Made by a program: the position numbers and the translations under genes. Shown piece by piece: positions 34,422-43,849 of a stretch of 59,374 nucleotides of DNA. The notes below the pieces were generated by a model. It did not search any database, was not told the DNA's origin, and saw nothing but the letters and a program-made list of their open reading frames with translations. The first letter of the stretch is position 1. Each line of letters opens with the position of its first letter. Source of the DNA: a virus; the IMG/VR virus record IMGVR_UViG_3300042453_005928, positions 1 to 59,374 of that record; one strand, given 5' to 3'.

Positions 34422-35341
34422 AGGTTATCATTACAGGTGGTGCAGGATTTATTGGAGGTCATGCCGTTCAACATTTCGTTGAAGAGGGAGATGATGTACT
34501 CAATATAGACAAACTTACATATGCATCTAAAATAGAAAACACACAAATTTCTAAATTTGTGAATCTAGATATTTGTGAAACTGACAAACTTTGTAAAATA
34601 ATGAAAGAATTTTCTCCTGATGTTTTGATAAATTTTGCAGCAGAAACTCATGTTGATAATTCTATAAACTCATCAAAAGAATTTGTGAAATCAAATTTAG
34701 AAGGTGCAACTTCAGTGATGGATTCTTGTGTAAAGAATAATGTAAAATTATGTCACATATCTACTGATGAAGTATATGGGCCAGCTTTTGATAGACCATT
34801 CACTGAAAGCGACATTTTATGTCCAATGAATCCTTATTCTGCTACAAAAGCAGCAGCAGATATGATGTTACCTGCATACAAAAATACTCATAATCTAAAT
34901 TACATAGTTGTTAGACCCTCCAACAATTATGGACCAAATCAACATCAAGAAAAATTTATTCCTAAGTTAATAAATTGCATTAATAAAAAAACGCAATTTC
35001 CGTTGTATGGTGTAGGAGACCAAGAAAGAGAGTGGACATTTGTAAAAGATACAACTCGTATTATTAGAAGATTAGTAAATGCAAAAAATATTGCATGGAA
35101 CGAAGGTTCAGTCTACAACCTTAGTTCAGGAATCACATATAAAAATATAGATGTTGCAAAAATTGTAATTGATTCATACAACAAAAAACATAATTGCAAA
35201 CTTAGGTTAGAAGATATTATAAAATTTTCTGTTGATAGACCAGGTCATGATAAGAAATACTGGATATCTTCAAAAAAATTGTCAAATGTTGTGAATTATA
35301 ATTACACATCTTTTCATTCCGGCGTTTCAGAGATAGTTTAA
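34418..35341 (+). CDS. rmlB: dTDP-glucose 4,6-dehydratase (RmlB-like)
   Basis: 307 aa from ATG 34418, overlapping the RmlD-like stop. The NAD-binding loop GGAGFIGGHAVQHF, active-site motif STDEVYG (with the Asp-Glu pair), and YSATKAAAD with catalytic Tyr and Lys are all present; RPSNNYGPNQHQEKFIPK is highly characteristic of RmlB. Reaction: dTDP-glucose to dTDP-4-keto-6-deoxyglucose. With the RmlA-like gene it would give a 4-keto-6-deoxy sugar pool for the glycan. Confidence 0.92.
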   Translation: MKVIITGGAGFIGGHAVQHFVEEGDDVLNIDKLTYASKIENTQISKFVNLDICETDKLCKIMKEFSPDVLINFAAETHVDNSINSSKEFVKSNLEGATSVMDSCVKNNVKLCHISTDEVYGPAFDRPFTESDILCPMNPYSATKAAADMMLPAYKNTHNLNYIVVRPSNNYGPNQHQEKFIPKLINCINKKTQFPLYGVGDQEREWTFVKDTTRIIRRLVNAKNIAWNEGSVYNLSSGITYKNIDVAKIVIDSYNKKHNCKLRLEDIIKFSVDRPGHDKKYWISSKKLSNVVNYNYTSFHSGVSEIV

Positions 35342-35342
35342 A

Positions 35343-35699
35343 ATGAAAAATATACACGAATCAATAAGCAAACTTATCGTAAAAAAACTTGAAAAGTACA
35401 AATCTCAAAATTTGAACAAGGAAACTTGTGTAAAAATATATCAAGATATGTTTGAAATAACTTTGAGCTTATTTCAAGAATCAAAAATAAAGATTAGCAA
35501 TGAAGCAGTGAATCTAATTTGCCAAATGTATTATGATTCAATTACCATAAACAACAATCAAGAATTAGATCCAAATATTTTTTCTCAAAGGTCAAGTGTA
35601 AAGAATATCGAAACAAAAGAGCTTGCAATGTTGGCTAGCTTTTTTACAAATACACCATTTGCAGAACCTATTATTTTTGAAATAAAAAGAAGATCATGA
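35343..35699 (+). CDS. Small protein of unknown function in the glycan cluster
   Basis: 118 aa, largely helical (ISKLIVKKLEKYKSQNLNKE, KIYQDMFEITLSLFQES), no motif recognised. It starts 1 bp after the RmlB stop, and its TGA overlaps the next ATG. Because it is locked between coupled sugar genes it may assist one of the enzymes, but there is no direct evidence. Confidence 0.65.
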   Translation: MKNIHESISKLIVKKLEKYKSQNLNKETCVKIYQDMFEITLSLFQESKIKISNEAVNLICQMYYDSITINNNQELDPNIFSQRSSVKNIETKELAMLASFFTNTPFAEPIIFEIKRRS

Positions 35700-36595
35700 A
35701 AGTATATGTACATCCTGCGAAAGAAGATTGGATAGTTGATAGATTTGTAAATGAATGGAATGAAGATAATAAAGACATAACAACAACCAATCCTTTTGAA
35801 TCTGATATAATATGGTTACTTGCCAGTTGGTGTTGGTTTGACATAGCAAAATTTGAAAGCCTAAGAAGTAAAAAAATATTAACTACAATTCATCACATAG
35901 CACCTGAAAAGTTTGATGAATCTTCAATAAAAAATTTTTTGCTACGAGATAAAATTACAACTGCTTATCATGTTTATAATGAAACAACTTTTTCATTTAT
36001 TTCAAAATTTACAAAAAAACCAATACATTTAATTGAGTATTGGGCAAACCAAAAAATTTGGAAAAAAACAGGCGATAAATATTTTTTTAGAAAAAAATAT
36101 CAATTGCCACATAACGGTTATTTAATTGGAACTTTTCAACGAGATACTGAAGGAAAAGATTTAGTTAGTCCTAAATTAGAAAAAGGACCAGATCTTTTTT
36201 GTGATGCAATTGAAAAATGGTGGAACAACAATAAAAATATACATGTTGTTTTAGCAGGTTGGAGAAGACAATATGTTATTTCTAGATTATCTTCTGCAGG
36301 AATACCATTTACATATTTTGAAAAACCAAGCCAAGAAGTATTAAATGAATTGTATCAAACTTTAGATTTATATCCAGTAACATCACGTTGTGAAGGTGGT
36401 CCACAAGCGTTAATTGAATGCGGTTTACTAAACGTTCCTGTTGTATCTAGGGATGTTGGTGTTGCTAGACAAGTACTTAAAGAATCATCTATATCTAGCG
36501 ATGTAACGTTAGCTAAACCTGATATTCCTCTAGTTGAAAATTTGAAATTACCTAAAGGTTATTCGTTATACAGAGATATATTTTTTAGATTATAA
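35696..36595 (+). CDS. GT-B (family 4-type) glycosyltransferase
   Basis: 299 aa. Lacks the usual Gly-rich N-terminal loop, beginning MKVYVHPAKEDWIVDRFVNE. The C-terminal donor domain is clear: LIGTFQRDTEGKD, a GPDLFCDAIEKWW segment, VVLAGWRRQYVISRL, and TSRCEGGPQALIECGLLNVP with the E-x7-E-like acidic motif. SWCWFDIAKFESL and TTIHHIAP are acceptor-side features. Start overlaps the previous stop. Confidence 0.78.
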   Translation: MKVYVHPAKEDWIVDRFVNEWNEDNKDITTTNPFESDIIWLLASWCWFDIAKFESLRSKKILTTIHHIAPEKFDESSIKNFLLRDKITTAYHVYNETTFSFISKFTKKPIHLIEYWANQKIWKKTGDKYFFRKKYQLPHNGYLIGTFQRDTEGKDLVSPKLEKGPDLFCDAIEKWWNNNKNIHVVLAGWRRQYVISRLSSAGIPFTYFEKPSQEVLNELYQTLDLYPVTSRCEGGPQALIECGLLNVPVVSRDVGVARQVLKESSISSDVTLAKPDIPLVENLKLPKGYSLYRDIFFRL

Positions 36596-36604
36596 TCATA
36601 TCCA

Positions 36605-37513
36605 ATGATTACAATTGGAATTATCTCATTCAATAGAAAAAAATATCTCGATGCCCTCATAAAGTCTATCAAATGTCTAGATAGAAATATCTTCAATGTC
36701 ATAGTAGTTGATAACGGTTCTTGGGAAGCTGGGCTTACTGATAATTTAAAAAATTTTGAGCAAAGCAAAGATATTAGTAAGTTAATCTTACGCCCAACTT
36801 CTGAAAGAAATTGGATAAATGACGAATACATAGCAAAAAACATTATTATCGAAGAATCAAAAGATGATTTGATTGTTTTTCTACAGGACGATCTTCAATT
36901 TATTGCAGATCAAAACTATCTTCAAAAACTTTGTGAAGATTTCGAAAGAACAAATTTTCAATGCCTAGAGTTCAACGGCATTAGAAGACTTACCAATAGA
37001 AATAAATTTTCTTCGGGAAGATTTGCTTTATCCCCAAATGAACTAAAATATTGGGTGTCTGATAAACCTCATTTTCAAACAATGGGTGTGTTTAGAAGAA
37101 AAACATTTCAGGAGTTAGGTCCGTATCCTACTAATTGGCCAAAAGATAGACAATACTGGGGACGATCAGAAGACTATTATGATGTTTTGGTCAAAAAACA
37201 CTATAGTTTAATTAACATTTCTTGTCATTTTCCTGCTTTTCTTGGTGTATGGAACGACCCTAGGGGTGGATATTCATTTATCAGAAATGACTTAAGATAT
37301 GCATTATACGAAGAGCCAACGGATTCAACTGGTTTGTACTATGCTCAACACACTTTTGAGCATATAAAATCATTGCAAAATACTAATTTACCATTATCTT
37401 ATATGGACGTTGCAGTTCCACTTGGGTGGAAAGTTGCAGTATCTGCAGATGGTGATCAGGCAAAATATGTACAAAATGATATTGTTTTGTCAGAAAAAGG
37501 CAAAGTAATATGA
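36605..37513 (+). CDS. Family 2 glycosyltransferase
   Basis: 302 aa. ITIGIISFNRKKYLDALIKS and FNVIVVDNGSWE give the GT2 fold; IVFLQDDLQF (around residues 93-102) carries a DD acidic pair at the metal site. GPYPTNWPKDRQYWGRSEDY may be the base-containing acceptor loop. 9 bp after the previous gene; its stop overlaps the next start. Confidence 0.82.
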   Translation: MITIGIISFNRKKYLDALIKSIKCLDRNIFNVIVVDNGSWEAGLTDNLKNFEQSKDISKLILRPTSERNWINDEYIAKNIIIEESKDDLIVFLQDDLQFIADQNYLQKLCEDFERTNFQCLEFNGIRRLTNRNKFSSGRFALSPNELKYWVSDKPHFQTMGVFRRKTFQELGPYPTNWPKDRQYWGRSEDYYDVLVKKHYSLINISCHFPAFLGVWNDPRGGYSFIRNDLRYALYEEPTDSTGLYYAQHTFEHIKSLQNTNLPLSYMDVAVPLGWKVAVSADGDQAKYVQNDIVLSEKGKVI

Positions 37514-38424
37514 AATTCTATTTCAATAGAAAACCTATTAGTGGACCATGGGGAGGAGGTTCAAAAGTTCTTTCTTCTATAATTGAAGAGTGTTTATCAA
37601 GAAATCATGATATATTTTTTGATGAAGATATAAGAAAAAATATAGGATTTGATATACTTTTTTGCATGGATCCTCGTCCAACATCTTCAGTGACTTATGT
37701 TGATTTGATCAATCACAAAAAAAGTTACAATTCAAAAATTGTTCAAAGAATTGGTGATCTAGGAACACATGGAAAGCCTGAACTTTTAGACATAGTAAAA
37801 AAAACTTCTGAAATATCAGACTTTTTGATATTTCCAAGTGAATGGGCAAAAAATTATTTGCTATCAAAAAACAAAAATGTAATTGTAATTGAAAATGCAC
37901 CACTTTCACAATTCAATATACAAAAAGATCCTAACAAGTCATATGACGGCAAGATAACAATTGTTAGTCACCATTGGTCAGACAATCATAACAAGGGTTT
38001 TGATATATATAAAAAATTAGATGATTATTGTAGATCTTCAGATAAATTTGAATTTATCTACATAGGTAGAAAACCAAACAATATAACATTTAAGAACGAG
38101 CTTCCTCCACAAGGAGTAGAAGGGTTGGTTTCAGAATTACCAAAACATCATGTATATGTTACTGCTTCAAAACTAGAAGCTGGGGCGAATCACGTACTAG
38201 AAGCACTGGCATGTAACTTACCTGTTTTATATCACTCACACGGTGGAAGCATAAATGAGTATTGTAAAAATTATGGGATTGAATATCTTGATCCCCAAGA
38301 TCTGATACACAAATTAGAAAACTCTATTCAAACCGTTAAAACAATCTATTATTCTATGAACTATACTAGAAATTGTAACATTCTAGCAAAAGAATACGTT
38401 GATTTATTTGAAAGCCTGATATGA
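37510..38424 (+). CDS. GT-B (family 4-type) glycosyltransferase
   Basis: 304 aa. The N-terminus KFYFNRKPISGPWGGGSKVL has the Gly-rich GT4 loop. ITIVSHHWSDNHNKGFDIYK and FIYIGRKPNN form the donor domain, and VTASKLEAGANHVLEALACN with LPVLYHSHGGS is the donor-phosphate and acidic region. ATGA-coupled at both ends. Confidence 0.82.
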   Translation: MKFYFNRKPISGPWGGGSKVLSSIIEECLSRNHDIFFDEDIRKNIGFDILFCMDPRPTSSVTYVDLINHKKSYNSKIVQRIGDLGTHGKPELLDIVKKTSEISDFLIFPSEWAKNYLLSKNKNVIVIENAPLSQFNIQKDPNKSYDGKITIVSHHWSDNHNKGFDIYKKLDDYCRSSDKFEFIYIGRKPNNITFKNELPPQGVEGLVSELPKHHVYVTASKLEAGANHVLEALACNLPVLYHSHGGSINEYCKNYGIEYLDPQDLIHKLENSIQTVKTIYYSMNYTRNCNILAKEYVDLFESLI

Positions 38425-39125
38425 AAGTAAACATAAGCATAGATGATGTTTCTCCTCATCCTTTGTCTTCAGTAAAAGTCTTAGATAGATGTTATGAGTT
38501 GATACAAGAATTCCCGGATATTAAATTTTCATTATTTATTCCAATTGCTTATTGGAGAACAACTAGACAAGATATTGCTACTAAATACCCACTTAGAATT
38601 GATGCATATCCAGAATTTTGTAAAGTTTTAGATAACTTACCAGAAAAAAATTTTGAATTGTGCTATCACGGACTTTTCCATGGAATACCTGGTAAAAGTG
38701 ATAATGATGAATTTCAAAACATACCTAAAGAAGAAGCAATTGAAAAATTTGTCACTATGTTTGAGATAACAAAAAAAGCAAATCTTATACATAAATTTAA
38801 ACCAATATTTAGACCTCCAGCCTGGAGGATGTCTCCCGGAGCGATAACGGCTGCAAAAGAAATTGGTATTAAAATTTTAGCATTATCACAAAAAGATTAT
38901 GCAAAAAAAACTTACGCTGGTGAAGAAAACAATTTTTCAAAAGTTGTTTACTATAATTACAATCCACCTTTTGATGATTTTACTTCAAATCATGATTATG
39001 CAGAAGTTGTTTATCACGCTTGTGAGTGGGATAAAAACTTTTTAAGTAAGCAAATGTCTAATCAACTTTCTTCATGGTTATACAAACAAAAAAATATTGA
39101 ATTTTGTTTTTTAAGCGAATTATAG
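38421..39125 (+). CDS. NodB-like polysaccharide deacetylase
   Basis: 234 aa. MKVNISIDDVSPHPLSSVKV has the paired Asp of motif 1 of carbohydrate esterase family 4; CYHGLFHG supplies the His ligands (H-x3-H-x), and FRPPAWRMSP is motif 3. Expected role: removing an N- or O-acetyl group from a sugar in the glycan or from a lipid-linked intermediate. The size is typical. ATGA overlap with the preceding glycosyltransferase. Confidence 0.8.
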   Translation: MKVNISIDDVSPHPLSSVKVLDRCYELIQEFPDIKFSLFIPIAYWRTTRQDIATKYPLRIDAYPEFCKVLDNLPEKNFELCYHGLFHGIPGKSDNDEFQNIPKEEAIEKFVTMFEITKKANLIHKFKPIFRPPAWRMSPGAITAAKEIGIKILALSQKDYAKKTYAGEENNFSKVVYYNYNPPFDDFTSNHDYAEVVYHACEWDKNFLSKQMSNQLSSWLYKQKNIEFCFLSEL

Positions 39126-39139
39126 AATAAATTTTATCA

Positions 39140-39760
39140 ATGGGAAAATCTGATCCTTACATATTTGCTGAATATGCAGGTATATTACCAAAGTTTGATT
39201 ATGAATCAATAGCATTTTTAGGACAACATGTGAACAATGAATTCAGTGATTTGTTCACATCAAAAGTGAAACACTTTTACGATCTACAATTAGGAAATTG
39301 GGAAATAAATAGCGATTGGTATCTACAACAAACATATGACCTAATCATATGTACCAGATGTGCATACTTTTCTAAAGACCCAGAAATATTCGTAAAAAAA
39401 ATAAAAGATCACCTGACTAAAGATGGAATTGCACTAATAGATTGGGGTCTTGGTGACCATTGGAGATTTGAGAATTATAAAGTTGGATGGGTAAGACAAG
39501 GTGAACATGAATTTGCATATAACCCAAACAACTTTCTTTATTCTTGCTATTGGAATGATAATCTTTTACTTGAAAAAGATGTTAAAGAATTTTGGAATGC
39601 AGTGAGAAAAAATCCCTCTTATGGATATGAAAATTGTGTTGATCTTGTTGCAATAATAAATTCTGAAATTCCAAAAATTATTACATATGATGCAAAAAAA
39701 ATTAAAACTAAATTTCTTTGGAAAGAATCACCTCAACTGTATATAATAACGGTTATTTGA
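39140..39760 (+). CDS. Putative SAM-dependent methyltransferase-like protein
   Basis: 206 aa. YDLIICTRCAYFSKDPEIFV, then HLTKDGIALIDWGLGDHWRF, is the post-motif order of class I methyltransferases. The glycine loop of motif I is weak (SIAFLGQHVNNEF), so binding of SAM is not certain. Starts 14 bp after the deacetylase and ends one codon boundary before the next ATG. A sugar O-methyltransferase is possible. Confidence 0.6.
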   Translation: MGKSDPYIFAEYAGILPKFDYESIAFLGQHVNNEFSDLFTSKVKHFYDLQLGNWEINSDWYLQQTYDLIICTRCAYFSKDPEIFVKKIKDHLTKDGIALIDWGLGDHWRFENYKVGWVRQGEHEFAYNPNNFLYSCYWNDNLLLEKDVKEFWNAVRKNPSYGYENCVDLVAIINSEIPKIITYDAKKIKTKFLWKESPQLYIITVI

Positions 39761-40576
39761 ATGAAACAATTAGCAATTTTGACGACTTCAATCATAGATG
39801 AACAGTGTGTAGTTGCATCACAAAATTCACTGCACAAATTTTTAATTAGTAAAAATCCAGACGTGCATTTTACGCAAATAGTGCATGTAGATAATCATAA
39901 AAGATCTTTAGACAGGTATTCAGGTAGTTTAGATTCAATTATAAACATATACAAAAATCAGTGTGATGCAAAAAATTATACATGCAATTTGATAATAGGT
40001 AATCCAAGAAATGGTATTATAAAGGCTGCATATAATCTTTTTGAATCATTTATAGAAACAAATATAGAAAATTGTTTAATTTTTGAAGATGATACGACGT
40101 TAGAAAGAGACGTAAATATAAGTAATCTTTTAAATATTTTTAGTGATGATTCAATATTGCACTTATCGTTTGCAGTAGAAACAACTGCAACTAGCGCATA
40201 CTCAACTGAAATGCCTTTTATAAATGAAGGTAAAGATAATTCTTATTCTGAAAAAGAATATATTTTCTTTAAAAGAAAATATAAAGAAAAACCATCATTT
40301 ACTTGGAACGGTACTTTCTTAAATCAAAATTTGATTAGATTAATACTAAAAAATTACAACAAAAATATAACCAATGAATCAGGATATCCAGAAGATCAAA
40401 TTGCAAAAATTCTTTATAAGAGTAATCCTGAATTATTCATAAAAACAATCTTTTATAATGAGCCGTTACATGATGAGCAAGTAAAAGAAGGTTGGAATTT
40501 AAAAATATCCCCAAGTCAGCACGTAATTTTTGATAAAATCAGATACTCAGGTGGTAGATCTAGGGCTTTATATTAA
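39761..40576 (+). CDS. Putative glycosyltransferase (GT-A-like with EDD motif)
   Basis: 271 aa. KQLAILTTSIIDEQCVVASQ starts a GT-A-like fold; NCLIFEDDTTLERDVN holds an acidic metal-site motif, and SFTWNGTFLNQNLIRLIL plus GYPEDQIAKIL suggest the acceptor side. The combination recalls glycosyltransferase family 25 or 2 relatives but it is not a clean match. Adjacent to FkbM methyltransferase on the same operon. Confidence 0.6.
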   Translation: MKQLAILTTSIIDEQCVVASQNSLHKFLISKNPDVHFTQIVHVDNHKRSLDRYSGSLDSIINIYKNQCDAKNYTCNLIIGNPRNGIIKAAYNLFESFIETNIENCLIFEDDTTLERDVNISNLLNIFSDDSILHLSFAVETTATSAYSTEMPFINEGKDNSYSEKEYIFFKRKYKEKPSFTWNGTFLNQNLIRLILKNYNKNITNESGYPEDQIAKILYKSNPELFIKTIFYNEPLHDEQVKEGWNLKISPSQHVIFDKIRYSGGRSRALY

Positions 40577-40578
40577 TT

Positions 40579-41184
40579 ATGACATCACAAAATTATAAGA
40601 GCATATACGACGCATGTGTAAAATTTTCACAAAACAAGTCAATAAAAACTATAGTTGATTTAGGGGCTTGCCATGGTGAAGGTTATGAACTTTTTGGACG
40701 CTTTTATCCTAATGCATCATATACATTTGTAGAACCATCTAATAGGTGCATACATTACATTAATGAGATTATAAAAAAGTATCCTGATAACAAACTTAAC
40801 CTAATTGACGGAGTTCTTGGCACTAAAAATAGTCAAACAGCTTTTTATCAACTTGAACATGATAATGATCAGTCTGGTAATTTGTTTTCAAATAGAGGTG
40901 GTCAATATGGCAAATCAACTGAGTGCATAGTAAAGACTTATGATTATAGAGAAATTTTTACTCATATTGATTTTGTGAAATGTAATATTGAGGGTGCAGA
41001 ATATCAATTAATAGAAGATGGTTTTTTTGATATTGTAGACTCATTTGTCATGGAGGCACATAATATTCACGTACCAAATAAAAACTATCGCAATATTTTA
41101 TCTGCTTTAGGTGATAAGTTTGAATTATCGGTATGGGGTAACGTAAATTACAAGTATTGTTTTATAAATGGACAAAAAAAATGA
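40579..41184 (+). CDS. FkbM-family methyltransferase
   Basis: 201 aa. Motif I IKTIVDLGACHGEGYELFGR, then YTFVEPSNRC with the acidic residue for the SAM ribose, and IDFVKCNIEGAEYQLIEDGF, which is diagnostic for the FkbM family. Such enzymes methylate hydroxyls of sugars and related compounds. Its stop overlaps the start of the next gene (ATGA at 41181). Confidence 0.85.
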   Translation: MTSQNYKSIYDACVKFSQNKSIKTIVDLGACHGEGYELFGRFYPNASYTFVEPSNRCIHYINEIIKKYPDNKLNLIDGVLGTKNSQTAFYQLEHDNDQSGNLFSNRGGQYGKSTECIVKTYDYREIFTHIDFVKCNIEGAEYQLIEDGFFDIVDSFVMEAHNIHVPNKNYRNILSALGDKFELSVWGNVNYKYCFINGQKK

Positions 41185-42119
41185 TAAATTCATTTTACGT
41201 AGAAGATATGACTTCTTTACGGTATGCAATACCATTTATAAAACTTACTAAAAAATTGTTGAATTTAGATATATCTCTTGTATACAACAGCACATTTTTT
41301 ACTAAAAAATATAACGACATAAATAACGATATAAACAAAAAAAGATTTTTAGAGATTGTTACAGAAAATAACATTCATCTAATAGACTCATCAAAAAAAA
41401 GTATAAATTCAGAGATAGTCATTTGCGTTGAAAATGTCAACAAAATTTTTTATAAAAAATTATTTTCTGTACAACATGGATTTGATTATGCTAACTTATC
41501 AAAAACTAATAAGTTAGCAACATACCTTGTGACAGAAAAATACTTTAGTGATGAACTATCAAAATCTGGTATTAAATCTCTTATACAACCATTCCCAATT
41601 TCCCTTTGGGATTGTTATTACGGCTTAGATAAATTTGATTTTTTTATTGATAAAAAAACATGCTTGTTATTTTATATTGAAAATGATGTTTACAAAAACA
41701 TATTTTTTGATGTACAAAATCACATCCAATCATTAGGCTTTAATACCATAATAAAGCAAAGAAAAAAACATATACCAATACCTGAGGCATTTGATAATAA
41801 ATTTTATGACCAACTATGGTATCCTTCAGAATCTATTTTATTGCCAGTGATTTCAGACATAATCGTAGGATTTGAAACAACTGCTTACACTGATTTAGTA
41901 CACTTAAAAAGAAATTTTTATGATTTTTCGTTAAACAGTTTTGTAAAAAATATTTATAAACCAAACAACAAAAACTTTATTCATTTATCACATGATAATG
42001 AAAAATCTATTGAAATGTTTAAGAGTATAGAATTACCCTCTTTATCTAGAAAAGAAAAGTTAGGTTATCAAATAGATTATAAGAAAATAAAAATTTTCTT
42101 AGAAAACATATTTTCATGA
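41181..42119 (+). CDS. Putative GT-B / glycerophosphotransferase-like glycan enzyme
   Basis: 312 aa from ATG 41181, overlapping the FkbM stop. Very Lys/Ile/Asn-rich. FSVQHGFDYANLSKTNKLAT and SDIIVGFETTAYTDLVHLKR resemble the substrate-side His-Gly motif and donor-side region of capsular polysaccharide and CDP-glycerol-type GT-B transferases. Similarity is weak, so the exact class is open. ATGA overlap with the SpsF-like gene suggests it may use the acidic sugar made by the following module. Confidence 0.5.
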   Translation: MINSFYVEDMTSLRYAIPFIKLTKKLLNLDISLVYNSTFFTKKYNDINNDINKKRFLEIVTENNIHLIDSSKKSINSEIVICVENVNKIFYKKLFSVQHGFDYANLSKTNKLATYLVTEKYFSDELSKSGIKSLIQPFPISLWDCYYGLDKFDFFIDKKTCLLFYIENDVYKNIFFDVQNHIQSLGFNTIIKQRKKHIPIPEAFDNKFYDQLWYPSESILLPVISDIIVGFETTAYTDLVHLKRNFYDFSLNSFVKNIYKPNNKNFIHLSHDNEKSIEMFKSIELPSLSRKEKLGYQIDYKKIKIFLENIFS

Positions 42120-42874
42120 AATCAATTTTTATAACAGTTAGGTCGGATTCAACTAGATTACCAAACAAATCTTTCATTGAAATATGTGGTAAGAAAACCA
42201 TAGAGATACTAATTGATAGGATAAAAAAAAGTAAAAAAAAGGATAGCATAATTTTGTGTACATCAACTAGAATAGTTGATGATCAACTGTGTGAAATTGC
42301 AAAAAAAAATGAAATAAATTTTTATAGAGGATCACTTGAAGATAAACTAGATAGATGGAATAATGCTTGTAAACACTATGACGTTGATTTCTTTGTAACA
42401 GCAGATGGTGATGATTTATTTTGTGAACCTTCTTTAATAGATTTAGCATTTGAACAATACGAAAATGATCCCACGATTGATTTCATAAAAGCAGATAACG
42501 TAATTTGTGGTGCTTTTACTTATGGAATAAAAGCATCTGCTTTAGAAAAAGTTTGTCAAATAAAAAATACATCAAACACGGAAATGATGTGGGTGTATTT
42601 TACAGATACAGGTCTATTCAAAATTCAACAATTGAATGGAGTGAAAAAATCCTTTTATAGAAACGATATCAGGATGACATTAGACTATGAAGATGATTAT
42701 AGATTTTTTCATCGGGTGTTGTCTCATTTTGAAGAAAAAGGAAATAAAAATTTTGATCTACAGGACATAGTAGAATTAATAGACGCATATCCTGACATAG
42801 CTGATATCAATATCCAACTTCAAGAAGTTTGGAAAAAAAATCAAGAAAAAAACATTAAGCTGATATTAAAGTAA
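42116..42874 (+). CDS. CMP-sugar cytidylyltransferase, SpsF-like
   Basis: 252 aa. IFITVRSDSTRLPNKSFIEI is the CTP-binding signature of the CMP-NeuAc/CMP-KDO synthetase family in its SpsF form; IILCTSTRIVDDQLCEIAKK, RGSLEDKLDRWNNAC and VTADGDDLFCEP are typical. It would activate a keto-acid sugar as its CMP derivative. A NeuB/SpsE-like synthase lies three genes downstream, which supports a sialic-acid-like product. Confidence 0.85.
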   Translation: MKSIFITVRSDSTRLPNKSFIEICGKKTIEILIDRIKKSKKKDSIILCTSTRIVDDQLCEIAKKNEINFYRGSLEDKLDRWNNACKHYDVDFFVTADGDDLFCEPSLIDLAFEQYENDPTIDFIKADNVICGAFTYGIKASALEKVCQIKNTSNTEMMWVYFTDTGLFKIQQLNGVKKSFYRNDIRMTLDYEDDYRFFHRVLSHFEEKGNKNFDLQDIVELIDAYPDIADINIQLQEVWKKNQEKNIKLILK

Positions 42875-42883
42875 TTTTGTCAC

Positions 42884-43849
42884 ATGACTGAGCGACAAAC
42901 TTACAGCAGTGGTGAATGGATTCCTGAATCAAAAGCTGCAATACATATATACGATTCACAATTTATGTTTGGTGATGGCGTATTTGAGATGGTTCGAACA
43001 TTCAACCATTCTTTTTTTCTTCTTGATGAACATATTGATCGTCTCTTCAGAAGTATGAAATTTTTGGATATTCCAATCACTAAAACAAAGGAAGAAGTTA
43101 GATCATTATGTTATGAAGCATTTGATAGAAATTCTGCATTTTTTAAAAAAGACATCAATGGATATACTGAAGAGTGTAGATTGATGTTAAATGTCTCTAG
43201 AGGCCCTCTTGGAATTTATAAAGAAGTCTTTGAGTTACAGAAGGGGGAAAAATGGAATGAACCTACATGGATCATTAATGTTTGGGAGCTAAGTAAAACA
43301 TCAAAAACTTTAGCCCATTACTTTGAAACAGGAGTAAATGCTGTAATCTCAGAACAACGACAGATCCCTTCAAGATTGTTAGAAAACAAGGTAAAGAATC
43401 GAAGTCGTATGCACTATCAAATGGCTAATTTACAGATGAAACCTTATGGTAAAGATGCAATGCCGTTATTGTTGGACGAAGATGGATTTGTAGCAGAATC
43501 TACTGGAGCAAATTTCTTGATTATAAAAAACAATAAAATCATATCACCTGAATTACGAAACATGTTGAGAGGTTCCAGTATGATCTATGTGGTTCAAACA
43601 ATCGCATCTCAACTTGGAATAGAAGTTGAATACAAAAACTTTGAACCATATGATGTTCTTGAAGCTGATGAAGCAATGTTTACAGGTACATTTGTGAACT
43701 TATTACCCTGTAATCGTATCAATGGAAAGTATTTGAATGACAAGGTAAAAGAAAATCCAATGGGTGAATTGACAAAAAAGATTTGTGATCAATGGTCACA
43801 AAATGTAGGTATTGATATCATCAAGCAAATCAAACACTGGGCAACATGA
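42884..43849 (+). CDS. Class IV (branched-chain/D-amino-acid type) aminotransferase
   Basis: 321 aa. IHIYDSQFMFGDGVFEMVRT and FLLDEHIDRLFRSM are hallmarks of PLP fold-type IV enzymes; the catalytic Lys is in ENKVKNRSRMHYQMANLQM, and VAESTGANFLIIKNNKIISP plus the GTFVNLLPCNRI loop complete the family pattern. Branched-chain aminotransferases and D-amino-acid aminotransferases cannot be separated by eye. It is unusual in a glycan cluster, where sugar aminotransferases are normally fold-type I. It may supply an amino acid or modify a keto-sugar. Confidence 0.85.
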   Translation: MTERQTYSSGEWIPESKAAIHIYDSQFMFGDGVFEMVRTFNHSFFLLDEHIDRLFRSMKFLDIPITKTKEEVRSLCYEAFDRNSAFFKKDINGYTEECRLMLNVSRGPLGIYKEVFELQKGEKWNEPTWIINVWELSKTSKTLAHYFETGVNAVISEQRQIPSRLLENKVKNRSRMHYQMANLQMKPYGKDAMPLLLDEDGFVAESTGANFLIIKNNKIISPELRNMLRGSSMIYVVQTIASQLGIEVEYKNFEPYDVLEADEAMFTGTFVNLLPCNRINGKYLNDKVKENPMGELTKKICDQWSQNVGIDIIKQIKHWAT

